DNA of 64,000 bases, taken from NCBI RefSeq assembly GCF_001657485.1, contig NZ_LXFU01000030.1:124001-188000 (forward strand), in the 5' to 3' direction. Below, in pieces: positions 28,635 to 37,319 of this stretch. How positions within the stretch are numbered: position 1 is the first letter of the stretch; each line of letters begins with the position of its first letter. The translations under genes and the position numbers were made by a program. The notes beneath the pieces are model-generated. The model did not search any database. It was given only the letters and a program-made list of their open reading frames with translations, and was not told the origin of the DNA. The DNA is from Rhizobium sp. WYCCWR10014. Its GTDB lineage: Bacteria; Pseudomonadota; Alphaproteobacteria; Rhizobiales; Rhizobiaceae.

Positions 28635-29510
28635 TCATGGTTTCCATGCCTCCCGCATGCCGTCGGCGAGCAGGTTGAAGCCGAGGACCAGGCTGACGAG
28701 CGCGGCAGACGGGATCAGCGACATGTGTGGCCAGACGTTCAGGACAGTGACACTTTCCTTGACCATGCCACCCCAGTCCGGGTTCGGTGGCGGCAGACCG
28801 AGGCCGAGGAAACCGAGAATACCGATGGTAATGATCGTGTAGCCGATGCGAAGGCAGGCATCGACGATCAGCAGGCTGCGGCAGTTCGGCAGCAGTTCGA
28901 CGATCATGATGTAGAGCGTGCTTTCCGCACGCAGCTTTGCTGCCGCGACATATTCCTGCTGCTTCAGACCCAGCACCAGGCCGCGCGTTATGCGACCGAT
29001 ACCCGGCGCCGAGGCAATCATGGTCGCAATGACGATATTCAGGACCGACGGTCCGATATTGGCGATCAGGATGACGTAGATAACGAGAACCGGAAAGGCC
29101 AGGATGATGTCCGAGAAGCGGCTGATCAGCACATCGACCCAGCCGCCATAATAGCCTGCAATCATCCCCATCGCGATGCCGACGATCATGGCAACCGCCA
29201 CAGACAGCGGCGCAACGGAAAGCACTGTGCGAGCGCCGAAGATCAACCGTGACAGCATATCACGACCGAGAATATCGGTCCCCAACCAGTGGGCAGCGGA
29301 AGGATAGGGGTTGCTCATCGCCATGACATCGGAATCCGTCGGCGACGGCAGCGGCAGGATCGGTGCGAGAAGCGCGGCAAGTACCCATAAGAGCACGAGG
29401 CAGAGCCCGACGACGGCCGTGCGCGAATGGAAAATGCGCATCCAGCTGGGCCTTTCGGTACGCTTTGGCGGTGGCGCGACTGCTGCGGTGATGTTGTCTT
29501 GAACAGCCAT
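28635..29510 (-). CDS. ABC permease, DppC-like
   Basis: A 291-residue inner-membrane permease with an N-terminal cytoplasmic tail, one hydrophobic segment at about 33-52 and five in the transport domain. The EAA loop lies around GLVLGLKQQEYVAAAKLRAES (cut as GLVLGLKQQEYV). HWLGTDILGRDMLSRL is the usual DppC signature before the core domain. It starts 3 nt after the DppB-like gene ends, so the two are clearly co-translated. Confidence 0.92.
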   Translation of the reverse strand: MAVQDNITAAVAPPPKRTERPSWMRIFHSRTAVVGLCLVLLWVLAALLAPILPLPSPTDSDVMAMSNPYPSAAHWLGTDILGRDMLSRLIFGARTVLSVAPLSVAVAMIVGIAMGMIAGYYGGWVDVLISRFSDIILAFPVLVIYVILIANIGPSVLNIVIATMIASAPGIGRITRGLVLGLKQQEYVAAAKLRAESTLYIMIVELLPNCRSLLIVDACLRIGYTIITIGILGFLGLGLPPPNPDWGGMVKESVTVLNVWPHMSLIPSAALVSLVLGFNLLADGMREAWKP

Positions 29511-29513
29511 GAT

Positions 29514-30527
29514 TTACCTCACCCGGATACGTGGATCGAGCAGCATGTAGCCAAGGTCGCCAAGCAGCTGCGTGACAACGGCGATAGCGACTGTGATCAG
29601 CGTGGCAGCCTCGAGCGTTGCGATATCGCCGAACAGACTTGCGTCAAGGATCAGGCGGCCGAAGCCCGGATAGGCAAAGACGAGTTCGGTCACGACGACG
29701 CCGCTGATCAGGAAGTTGATCTGCAACAAAAGCACGGTGAAGGGCGCGATCATCGCATTGCGGAGTGCGTGCCCTAGCACCATGCGGCGCGTGCTCATAC
29801 CCTTCAGGATTGCGGTGCGGATATAGGGCCGCTCCATAACGCCGATCATCGAGACGCGGATCATACGGGCGACATAGCCGAAATCGTAGATGACCAGCAC
29901 GGCAACGGGCAGTACGAACTGGTAGGGCACGGCCCAGCCGCCATCGCTGTTCAAAGGGCTGGTACCAGGCAGGATTGGCCAGAGGATCACGAAGAGCGTC
30001 ACCAGGAAGACGCCTGACGCGAACTCCGGAATGGAGGTAAAAGTGATACAGATGACCGAAAGCGTCCGGTCCAGCACCCCGCCCTCTTTCAGCCCCGACA
30101 AGATGCCGAAAATAATCGACAGCGGGACGATCAGCAGGAACGCCAGCCCGGCGAGGATGGACGTATTGCCGAGACGATCCCAGATGACGTCGTTGACGGG
30201 TAGCTTGTTCAGGGTGGAGTAGCCGAAGTTGCCGAAATACTGGGCGCCACGCGGATCCTTGAAGTTCAACCCGGTGGTCGGATCCTGAAGGGGATCGGGG
30301 ATTGCGCCGACGAGCACACCAAGCCAGCGGCCGTAGCGCACCAGCAGCGGATCATTGGCCTTCAGTTTCTGCGACAGCAGATCCACCTGCTGCTGGGTGG
30401 CGAAGGGACCGAGCGACTTGCGCGCCACGCTGCCGGGAGTGAACTCGCAGACGGCGAAGACGAGAAACGAAGCACAGAGCATCGTCACGACCATCATCGC
30501 CAAGCGCTTGAGAAGAAAAATCGCCAT
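29514..30527 (-). CDS. ABC permease, DppB-like
   Basis: A 337-residue inner-membrane permease with six predicted segments and an EAA-type loop near RTAILKGMSTRRMVLGHALRN (cut as RTAILKGMS). The ending GYMLLDPRIRVR is a standard DppB C-terminus. The ATG at 30527 gives the expected MAIFLLKRL N-terminus; the frame is open to 30692, but that part overlaps the binding-protein gene. It lies 70 nt after the binding-protein stop. Its partner is the DppC-like subunit. Confidence 0.91.
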   Translation of the reverse strand: MAIFLLKRLAMMVVTMLCASFLVFAVCEFTPGSVARKSLGPFATQQQVDLLSQKLKANDPLLVRYGRWLGVLVGAIPDPLQDPTTGLNFKDPRGAQYFGNFGYSTLNKLPVNDVIWDRLGNTSILAGLAFLLIVPLSIIFGILSGLKEGGVLDRTLSVICITFTSIPEFASGVFLVTLFVILWPILPGTSPLNSDGGWAVPYQFVLPVAVLVIYDFGYVARMIRVSMIGVMERPYIRTAILKGMSTRRMVLGHALRNAMIAPFTVLLLQINFLISGVVVTELVFAYPGFGRLILDASLFGDIATLEAATLITVAIAVVTQLLGDLGYMLLDPRIRVR

Positions 30528-30597
30528 AGCCGGAGGAATCCGAATGTCCGGGCCCAGCACCCGACCGCGCGAACGCGGCCAGGCGCCCGGCGGGAGG

Positions 30598-32268
30598 TTA
30601 AGCCGAGATCGCGTACTGATGCGCGAAGATGTATTGCGAAGGATGGAGCTCGAAGCCCTTGACCTTCTTGTCCATGACGGTCGAGAAAACACGCCAGAAG
30701 GGCTGAACGATCGGGCCGTCGTCCTGCATGATCGCCTCGATTTTCGCCATGACCTTGCTGCGTTCCTTCGGATCGAGAATACCCTCGGCTTCGGTCAGCA
30801 GCCTGTCAAAATCTGCGTTGGAATAATTGGACTCGTTCCAGGCGGCATTCGAACGATAGGCAAGCGACAGCGTCATGATTGCCAGCGGTCGGTGACCCCA
30901 GGCGGTCAGGCTGAATGGAGCTGTCGTCCAGACTTCCCAGTATTGGGCGCTTGGCAGGGACTTGATGTTGATCTTGACGCCGATGTCCTTGAACTGTTCG
31001 GCGAGGACCTGCGCCGTGTTCAGTTCCCAGATCGGATCGGGACGAGTGACCATGTCGAACTCGAAACCATCCGGATAGCCGGCATCGGCCAGAAGCTTCT
31101 TCGCTTTCTCGATGTCACGGGGGTATTTCGGCAAGGTCGCATATTCCGGATGCGAGGGCGCGACGTGATGATCTTCGGCAGGAATGCCAGCCCCGAGAAG
31201 CGCCGTTTGGATGACCTTGTCTCGGTCGATCGCATAACGCATCGCCTGGCGCACGCGCTTGTCCTTGAATTGGTCGATATCGGGATGCATGCGGGCAACG
31301 ACGGTCTGGGTCGTCTCGACCTGATGGACCGTGACATGCGGGAAATTCTTCATCGCATTGATCTGCACAGCATCGGCTTCCGACAGGCCATCGACCTGCT
31401 TGGAGGCTATGGCCGCGATACCTGCACCAGGATTGTCGCCGAGGTCGACATATTCGAACGTATCGAGAAAGGGGCCGGCGCCCCAATAGTCGGTGCGGGC
31501 TTTGTATTTGGCACCCTTGCCGACGATATACTCGGTGATAACGAAGGGGCCAGTGCCGTTCGCGTCGGCACCGAAGGCACCATTTTCTTCCGGATCGATG
31601 ATGAACATCGGATAATGATAGAGGTGCTCGGGTACCGCAATCTGGGGCGAGGAGCAGTTAAGGCGGACGGTGTAATCGTCGACCTTCTCGATGGCGTTGT
31701 CGGCCCAAAGCTTGCTCGACTTCTTGGGAGTGCCCTTCTCGTCCTTTTCGCCTGTTTCGTATTCCTGCACGAGATAGCCGGTGAAAAGCCCGAGCATCGA
31801 CGAACCGATTGCTGGATCGCAGACGCGCTTCAGGTTCCAGATTACGTCGTCAGCCGTCAGCGGCCTGCCCTTGCGCCACTGGACGTCCTTGCGCACGTGT
31901 AGCGTCCACGTCTTCAGGTCGTCGCTGACCTCCCATTTTTCCAGCAGGTAGGGATGGGTGATGTTATTGCGGTCCGTGAGGGTGAGATACTCGCAAACCT
32001 GGCGGATGACATTCGACTTTTCGGCAAAGTCGGCCAGATGCGGATCCTTGATTTCCATGCAGCGCATGCCGATCCGCAGATTCCCGCCTTTAGGCATGTC
32101 CTCGGCCTGCACGGAGATGCCGGGCATCGCGACGCCGGCCAACGAATAGGCGGCTGCCGCCGAGACACCAAGCAGTGTCGCCTTGCGCAGGAATTCTCGG
32201 CGGCCGATCGAGCCGCTCGACATCTGTTCGACCAGAGTCGGGATATAGGAATGCTCAGTCCTGTCCAT
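30598..32268 (-). CDS. Peptide/nickel-type (SBP_bac_5) solute-binding protein with Tat signal
   Basis: A 556-residue periplasmic receptor and the first gene of the operon. A twin-arginine signal (GRREFLRKATLLGVSAAAA, at about residues 22-40) suggests export in folded form. The mature part shows the SBP_bac_5 pattern: YLLEKWEVSDDLKTWTLHVR (cut as YLLEKWEVS), GTGPF, RVRQAMRYAIDR. Family members bind oligopeptides, opines, glycosides or metal chelates. The catabolic genes here suggest a nitrogen-containing heterocycle or modified peptide (inference). I chose ATG 32268 because GGAG is 9 nt upstream; the earlier in-frame ATG is too close. Confidence 0.92.
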   Translation of the reverse strand: MDRTEHSYIPTLVEQMSSGSIGRREFLRKATLLGVSAAAAYSLAGVAMPGISVQAEDMPKGGNLRIGMRCMEIKDPHLADFAEKSNVIRQVCEYLTLTDRNNITHPYLLEKWEVSDDLKTWTLHVRKDVQWRKGRPLTADDVIWNLKRVCDPAIGSSMLGLFTGYLVQEYETGEKDEKGTPKKSSKLWADNAIEKVDDYTVRLNCSSPQIAVPEHLYHYPMFIIDPEENGAFGADANGTGPFVITEYIVGKGAKYKARTDYWGAGPFLDTFEYVDLGDNPGAGIAAIASKQVDGLSEADAVQINAMKNFPHVTVHQVETTQTVVARMHPDIDQFKDKRVRQAMRYAIDRDKVIQTALLGAGIPAEDHHVAPSHPEYATLPKYPRDIEKAKKLLADAGYPDGFEFDMVTRPDPIWELNTAQVLAEQFKDIGVKINIKSLPSAQYWEVWTTAPFSLTAWGHRPLAIMTLSLAYRSNAAWNESNYSNADFDRLLTEAEGILDPKERSKVMAKIEAIMQDDGPIVQPFWRVFSTVMDKKVKGFELHPSQYIFAHQYAISA

Positions 32269-32462
32269 GATAGTCATCTCCGAGTTAGCGCTTTAACTGT
32301 TCCGAATTTTTGTTGGTCGGACCTTTCGGCGGGCGTTCGCCCAAAGCCTCGGTCGCAGCGGACTTTTTGTCCGTCACCCATCCGTCTTCGTAAGAATTAA
32401 AACGGGATGGACCTCTGTGACATGCAGCGATCCGACATCTTTTCTGCGTGGATCGACATTGT

Positions 32463-33473
32463 TCAGGCGATTGTCTCCTCCCGTCGTTTTTCCGCCTTTC
32501 TGGTGGCAGCAGGGCTCTCGCGAAATCGCGTGCGATACGAGCGACCGAAGTGGGAAGCCGACCGATAACCGCAGATTTCAGCGATCTCACCGATCGCCAA
32601 TTCCGTGTAGACGAGGAGTTCGCGCGCACGCGTCATACGAAGCTCGATGTAGAAGTTGGTGGGACTCTTGCCGAGATTGGCGTGAAACAGCCGCTCGAGC
32701 TGCCTCAGCGAAAGTGCAACGCTGTCGGCGAGGTCTGAAATCTCGACGGGATCGCCAAGACTTGCCTCCATGCGGCGGACCACAAATGCGAGCTTGGTAT
32801 TCCTGATGCCGAAACGATCTTCCGGCGACATCCGCTGGACGTCGTCCTGGCGCCTGATCCGGGCATGGTTGAACTGATCGGAAATAAGAGCGGCCAGTTC
32901 CCTTCCCTCGACGGCGGAGATCAGGTAGAGCATCATGTCAAGCGTGACCGTACCGCCCGACGAGGTCAGAAAGCGTCCGTCAATAGCGAAAATGTCGTCG
33001 GTGGCGAGACAATTCGGAAACTCACTGCGAAAGCTGGCCAGTGATTCCCAATGAACGGCACAACGCCGTCCTTCCAGCAACCTTGCCTTTGCGAGAAAGA
33101 ATACGGCCGTGCTGACCGCTCCGAGCACGCATCCCTCGGAATAGATGCGCCTTAACCAGGCAAACACACTGGCATCATAGGCGTCTGCAAAATTGAGCCC
33201 GGCGCAAAGAATGACGATATCGCAACGCGGAGCCCGAGCGATCGCAGCATCGGCGTCGAAGCCCAAGCCGCTGCTGGATTTCACATGCCCGCCGTCTGCT
33301 GACAGGATTTTCCAGTCGAATATCCTTTGTTTGGCCAAGCGATTTCCCTGTCGGAGGGAATCAAGCGCAGCCGCAAAGGTCATTAGAGGGAAGTCGGGAA
33401 CGAGAAAGAAGCCAATCCGGATTGGCCGACGGCCCTGTGCCAACTGCTTCAAAGTGTGGGTCTGGTCAGGCAT
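32463..33473 (-). CDS. GlxA-type AraC-family transcriptional regulator
   Basis: A 336-residue protein with an N-terminal DJ-1/PfpI-like glutamine-amidotransferase fold (about 15-200) and a C-terminal AraC double helix-turn-helix (about 225-325; ISDLADSVALSLRQLERLF, SASHFGRSYR). The nucleophile elbow, CTGA or similar in enzymes of this fold, reads VSTAVF, so it is a sensor domain rather than an enzyme. It ends about 195 bp upstream of the binding-protein start and points the same way, so it is the obvious local regulator of the catabolic operon. GlxA relatives respond to quaternary amines, amino acids or hydantoins; the ligand here is unknown. Confidence 0.9.
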   Translation of the reverse strand: MPDQTHTLKQLAQGRRPIRIGFFLVPDFPLMTFAAALDSLRQGNRLAKQRIFDWKILSADGGHVKSSSGLGFDADAAIARAPRCDIVILCAGLNFADAYDASVFAWLRRIYSEGCVLGAVSTAVFFLAKARLLEGRRCAVHWESLASFRSEFPNCLATDDIFAIDGRFLTSSGGTVTLDMMLYLISAVEGRELAALISDQFNHARIRRQDDVQRMSPEDRFGIRNTKLAFVVRRMEASLGDPVEISDLADSVALSLRQLERLFHANLGKSPTNFYIELRMTRARELLVYTELAIGEIAEICGYRSASHFGRSYRTRFRESPAATRKAEKRREETIA

Positions 33474-34276
33474 GGACGAACTCGCTACCTTCTCGGGATC
33501 AGAAGCGCCCCATAGCCGAAGCTAACCACCACGTTTGGAAACGATGCAGGCACTTCCAAGCAGGTGCTGAACCGCTTGATAACGGTTTCCTTTGGTCGGA
33601 ATATCGCGCGCCCACTTCGTTACGGTCGGAAATCTTACGAGGTGGATGAGGGTTTTCAATCGCATTTGCGAAACAACAAATTACCGTGCCCGCTACCGAG
33701 CAGCAAGCTTCGATGCAGGAATTGACTTCGAACTACACTGAGCGGTCGAAGTCTCTCCGCTGGCTGCGAAGACGGTCCGTCGCTAGCTTCAAACATGCAG
33801 CCAACATGGAACTCTGCGGGCCACCATCTTTCGTGGTTCGACTTGCGCTCGAGAAGTGCCTGCGCCTGAGACAACACTGGCATCGTCTCGTGTCGACAAC
33901 GGCAACCGGTCGAGATCCACAGCGATTGAACAGGTCGAAATTCGATCAGGAAACTGTCCCTTCGTCCATCGAACCTCCTGATGAAACCACGCAATCTCGA
34001 CGCCACCTGATGCAGCTGACAGAAGTGGATGCCGAGCTGAGTTCAGCCCTTGAGCCCGTGGCGGACCGGCTCGGCCAGGTGGCTAAATCGCAAACCCTGT
34101 CTTCGTAACCGGGTGCGAAATCAGACACTTGGTTGCGGAATTTCGTGGAGCGCCGCGGGCGGCAAAATCATCGAGACAGGCCTACCTAAAAGCGCCACTC
34201 TGGTGTCTCTCTGCGAACATAATAAAAACATCGGCGAGGCGGCCGCCAATCTGAAAATGATATTTGGAGAACGGAT

Positions 34277-34381
34277 ATGCGAGAGCAGCCGATCAGCGAA
34301 GCACGGAATGGGGCGACTGTGGCAACAGCCTTCTGCGGTTGTGCCGACCCGCTGGTGGTGTTTCGAACATTTCCCGCATAA
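34277..34381 (+). CDS. Possible 34-residue small protein
   Basis: A short frame from ATG 34277 with GGAG about 8 nt upstream, starting MREQPISEARNG. It contains a CGC pair but no recognised motif. Nothing else supports translation; it could be chance. Confidence 0.25.
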   Translation: MREQPISEARNGATVATAFCGCADPLVVFRTFPA

Positions 34382-34495
34382 ATCCTATGAACAGGAACGG
34401 GCTCTCAGACGGAAGCTCGATGCGGCCTATTAAAGACCTCGATTGTTGACCGCGTGATCGCTCTCGAACGCGGCAGCGCATATGTCGGCAGCAGC

Positions 34496-34520
34496 GGAAC
34501 AATGATCCAAGAACGAGGTT
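34496..34520 (+). promoter_or_regulatory. Near-match EcfG-type promoter
   Basis: GGAAC at 34496-34500, 16 nt, then GGTT at 34517-34520. The general-stress sigma factor consensus in Rhizobiales is GGAAC, 16-17 nt, CGTT, so only one core base differs. It lies about 40 bp upstream of the small secreted protein gene. Confidence 0.45.
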
Positions 34521-34561
34521 CTGGATGGGTAAACACCCAAAGACACCAAGGAGGACTTAAA

Positions 34562-34879
34562 ATGCGCATGAAACTCGTAGCAGCTTCGCTCTTAGCTATC
34601 GGCATGGCCACATCCGCTTTCGCCCAGTCAAACCCAGCGCCGGCCGGCGCAACGATCGACAAGAACCAAGCCGATCAGGGTGGTGGCGCGACCACCGACA
34701 CCAAGGCCAAAAAGCCGATGGCAACGGATTCTACCACCACGAACTCCACGACTAGCGGCACTACGATGGACAAGACCAAGTGCCCCAATCCGGTCAATAA
34801 CTCCGCCAATCTCCAGACGCAGGGCGGCACGAGCAACGCCACCCCCATGGATGAAGCCTGTGCGGCCCACAACAATTGA
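34562..34879 (+). CDS. Small secreted Thr/Ser/Asn-rich protein
   Basis: A 105-residue protein with a clear Sec signal peptide (MRMKLVAASLLAIGMATSAFA, residues 1-21; cleavage after AFA). The mature chain is low-complexity: Thr-rich (TTTNSTTSGTTMDK) and Asn-rich, with two cysteines. AAGGAGG lies 8 nt before the ATG at 34562; the frame is open from 34454. Similar small periplasmic proteins of unknown function are common in rhizobia. The upstream EcfG-like promoter suggests stress induction. Confidence 0.8.
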   Translation: MRMKLVAASLLAIGMATSAFAQSNPAPAGATIDKNQADQGGGATTDTKAKKPMATDSTTTNSTTSGTTMDKTKCPNPVNNSANLQTQGGTSNATPMDEACAAHNN

Positions 34880-34955
34880 TCGGCGTCTTCACGACCAGGC
34901 AGTCAGATAAGCTGTCCTCGTAAAGCTGGACGTTTCACGGACGAGGAAAATCTAT

Positions 34956-34999
34956 GGGCTGGGTCCTGTGTCGTACGGGGGCTCAGCCCTGTGATTTTT
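34956..34999 (+). terminator. Possible intrinsic terminator
   Basis: GGGCTG (34956-34961) can pair with CAGCCC (34984-34989), with weaker pairing inside, followed by TGTGA and TTTTT. It lies 77 bp after the small secreted protein gene. Confidence 0.35.
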
Positions 35000-35138
35000 C
35001 GGTCTGATGCGGTCGTCGTCGCACTGTCATTTCTGAAGTAGGACACCTCACGCGTTTGTCACCCGTAAGCGCGTGTTCCAAGAAGGCATGTCACTCAACA
35101 CGCCAGTTCGATCAAGCGGACGCCTGACTGGCATTTCA

Positions 35139-35417
35139 TCAGATCCCGTATCGCCGGTCGAGTTCTTTGAGAGCAGACTGCACCTCATCGATCGAAACTG
35201 GCTCTAAGGTACCCGGCACCTGACGGAGGGCGGGTTTTGACTCGACTGCGTAAAAGTCCGACGCCCAGGCCGCTAAGATAGTGCGCTTATCATCGACAGA
35301 AAGGGATGGCTCTCTTACCACGTCGATCGGGCGCTTAAGCTGCATGCCATGAACCAGAACCGCGGGACCTATCGCCATCGCATGGCCGGCGGCCTGCTGC
35401 AGCAGGTTGTGCATCAT
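35139..35417 (-). CDS. Conserved rhizobial small protein of unknown function
   Basis: A 92-residue protein with a Met/Ala-rich N-terminus and the block LSVDDKRTILAAWASDFYAVESKPALRQVPG (cut as KRTILAAWASD and PALRQVPG). The pattern is one I associate with a small conserved protein of Rhizobiales, without known function. GAGG lies 7 nt upstream of the ATG at 35417. It starts 9 nt after the DUF982 gene, so the two form a pair. Confidence 0.75.
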   Translation of the reverse strand: MMHNLLQQAAGHAMAIGPAVLVHGMQLKRPIDVVREPSLSVDDKRTILAAWASDFYAVESKPALRQVPGTLEPVSIDEVQSALKELDRRYGI

Positions 35418-35426
35418 CGGATTACC

Positions 35427-35726
35427 TCAACGAACGTGTGGATCCCTGTCACTTCGCAGACGGGACGCGGCGATCAGATTGTTTTCAGGTGCGAGAAGAT
35501 CGTGTTTCTCGGCAAAGGCGACAAACATGCCCCGCGCGGTCTCTGCTTCGATCTCGCCGCGCAATGCGGCACTGCATGCCTTGACTGCGACCGAGTGCGC
35601 CGCGTCTCTCAGTGAAGCCGGCCACTCGAGGAGATGCCGGTAGGCGTCCATCACGCTAGGAACCTCAGTCGGAAATCCTAGGCCGACAAAAATGCAAACA
35701 GGCTGTTCGAACATATCGGGTTTCAT
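35427..35726 (-). CDS. DUF982 domain protein
   Basis: A 99-residue member of DUF982: the N-terminal strand VCIFVGLGFPTEV, then DAYRHLLEWPAS and AVKACSAALRGEIEAETAR (cut as AVKACSAALRGE). GGAGAG lies just before the ATG at 35726. It is separated from the upstream hsp20 gene by a strong bidirectional hairpin, so it may have its own promoter or depend on read-through. Function unknown; proximity to hsp20 hints at stress-linked expression. Confidence 0.82.
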   Translation of the reverse strand: MKPDMFEQPVCIFVGLGFPTEVPSVMDAYRHLLEWPASLRDAAHSVAVKACSAALRGEIEAETARGMFVAFAEKHDLLAPENNLIAASRLRSDRDPHVR

Positions 35727-35752
35727 CGCTCTCTCCTTCCTAACCCCGAATG

Positions 35753-35778
35753 AAGGGCGCCGTAGCCACGGCGCCCTT
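35753..35778 (-). terminator. Strong hairpin between hsp20 and the DUF982 pair
   Basis: A 10-bp perfect stem (AAGGGCGCCG, loop TAGCCA, CGGCGCCCTT). On the minus strand the 3' side reads GGCGCCCTTCATTC, a weak T-run. Likely terminator or attenuator of hsp20. Confidence 0.6.
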
Positions 35779-35796
35779 GTTCTGCGAACGACGCGG

Positions 35797-36270
35797 TCAA
35801 GCCGCCTTCTGCGCTTCGATCTGCGCGGGAGCAGCAGGATTTAGTGCGGGAGCGCTCTGGATGGAGATTTTCCGCGGCTTCAGTTCCTCTGGGATCTCGC
35901 GAACGAGGTCGATCGAAAGAAGACCATTGCCCAGCTCCGCCCCACTCACCCTGACGTGGTCGGCAAGTTCGAACCGATGTTCGAACGGCCGGCCGGCGAT
36001 GCCGCGATGCAGGTAGCCTTCATTCGCTGATTCCTGCTTCTTGCCTGTGACGGTCAGAAGATTGGATTGGAAGGTGATGTCGAGATCGTTTTGGGTAAAA
36101 CCCGCCACCGCAATCGAAATCCGATAACTGTCATCGCCCGTCTTGATGATGTCATAGGGCGGCCAGTCGCTGATCGAGCGGGCGCGCTGTGCGTTTTCGA
36201 GAAGGTGGAAGACCCGGTCGAACCCGACACTTGAACGGTAGAGAGGTGCATAATCGTAAGATGTTGCCAT
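35797..36270 (-). CDS. Small heat-shock protein, Hsp20/IbpA family
   Basis: A 157-residue alpha-crystallin-type chaperone. The N-terminus SYDYAPLYRSSVGFDR matches IbpA proteins. The core domain spans about residues 38-130 and contains the motif ADHVRVSGAELGNGLLSIDL (cut as NGLLSIDL), followed by a long Ala/Pro-rich tail. I chose ATG 36270 because AAGGAGG is 8 nt upstream; the ATG at 36276 is only 2 nt from it. The 5' leader folds like a ROSE thermometer, so translation should rise on heat shock. Confidence 0.93.
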   Translation of the reverse strand: MATSYDYAPLYRSSVGFDRVFHLLENAQRARSISDWPPYDIIKTGDDSYRISIAVAGFTQNDLDITFQSNLLTVTGKKQESANEGYLHRGIAGRPFEHRFELADHVRVSGAELGNGLLSIDLVREIPEELKPRKISIQSAPALNPAAPAQIEAQKAA

Positions 36271-36273
36271 AGC

Positions 36274-36360
36274 CATATCCTCCTTGAAGCAACATGGTAC
36301 GGAAGCGCCGAAAGACGGCGTCTCCAGCAAGGCCAGCCCTTCTTTAGCGGCTGGCGGCAA
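36274..36360 (-). ncRNA. ROSE-type RNA thermometer in the hsp20 leader
   Basis: In transcript order: a hairpin GCCAGCC/GGCTGGC (36332-36355), a hairpin CGCCG/CGGCG (36306-36320), and a 3' hairpin in which CCAU (36294-36297) and UUGCU (36288-36292) face AAGGAGG (36279-36285) and AUGG (36273-36276). UUGCU opposite the Shine-Dalgarno, with an unpaired G, is the defining ROSE feature. It would melt at high temperature and free the ribosome site. Confidence 0.85.
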
Positions 36361-36419
36361 TCGATTTGGTTTTTGAGAATTTCGGATTCAAGATCCGCAC
36401 CGAAAAATTTTCATGTGGC

Positions 36420-37319
36420 CTTGTCACCCGGCCTCCGGCTTTATCAAGCCAATAAACGGCTGCGTTGTTCTCAGCATCGCGCAGGCACATGTGATGGGTC
36501 GGATCCTTCTCCCCCAAACCCGTACCGACCCAGATCAGGCATCGCCGCGGCGGCCTCAAGCAGCGGGCTGCACAAGCCCCCTCTTCGACTGAGTCGAGAT
36601 GTCCCCGCCCCCTTGGTTGCATGCCCGCGTGACGATGTGCTTCTTACCGCCTTTGAGAGCCTTAAGGTCGGTTCCCGTAGCAGCTAGCGCCACTCCAAGA
36701 CGCCTTCAGCACATCAGCCGTGGTGTGGCAAGAGTGATGCGGCTCCCCTCAGGTCCGACCTGCTATCTTCGTCGGATCGGAGGTGCTCGCCTTAGTGGCC
36801 GTTCCGATCAAGGTTGACCTTCCTCCATCAGGCTCTTCATCCCTCGGATGGGGATTTGCTCTCCGGCTTGGGGCGGGGATTGCGCGGCTGCCCATATCGA
36901 CCCCAGCGTCAAACGGTCAGTCGTATTCCTTCGGTGTTACATGTGGCGAACATGATGATGGCGACCTCCTACACGCCGCTGCCCGATAACGAGAATGTGG
37001 TCCGTTTTCCTGATCCCGGGCACGGAAGTCGACCCGCAGTGCGATCGCTATCATCGTAGTCTTGCTGACACTGGGATGCTCGTGGTTTCGATTGCGGAGG
37101 ATCCAAGCTGACCTGTAGCAACAAACGACCTCCCTCCACCTCCGCGCCAGCCGTGTCTGCTGTTTTATCGTAGGTAACAGCCGGCTCTCGCAGTCGACCG
37201 AGAACAAAATAAAAACGCGAGTATTTTCAGCGTGACATCTTCCATAAGGAAGCATGCCGGATAGATAAGTACGCGCTGTCGGTTTCCGATAACCGTTGGT
37301 GAGTGCAAAGGAGCTTCAG
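36420..37319. other. Intergenic stretch upstream of the hybrid kinase
   Basis: About 900 bases. A 35-residue frame at 36952-37059 on plus (MMMATSYTPLPDNENVVRF) has a protein-like composition but no ribosome site. Other frames overlap each other. The promoter of the hybrid kinase must lie here but could not be assigned. Confidence 0.4.

Larger units (their letters stand above)
33474..34561. other. Gene-poor stretch between the catabolic cluster and stress genes
   Basis: About 1.1 kb. Frames such as 33686-34108 on plus and 33656-34006 on minus overlap each other and have no ribosome site or recognised family. One possible very small gene (34277-34381) and an EcfG-like promoter (34496-34520) are listed separately. 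Confidence 0.45.

Noticed and set aside
30355..31902. 515-codon plus-strand frame opposite the binding-protein gene
   Set aside because: The minus-strand frame has a Tat signal and full family pattern; the plus frame is its shadow.
36370..36400. Heat-shock (RpoH) promoter for hsp20
   Set aside because: CTTG is present but the spacing is 19 and the -10 box matches poorly, so I do not call it.
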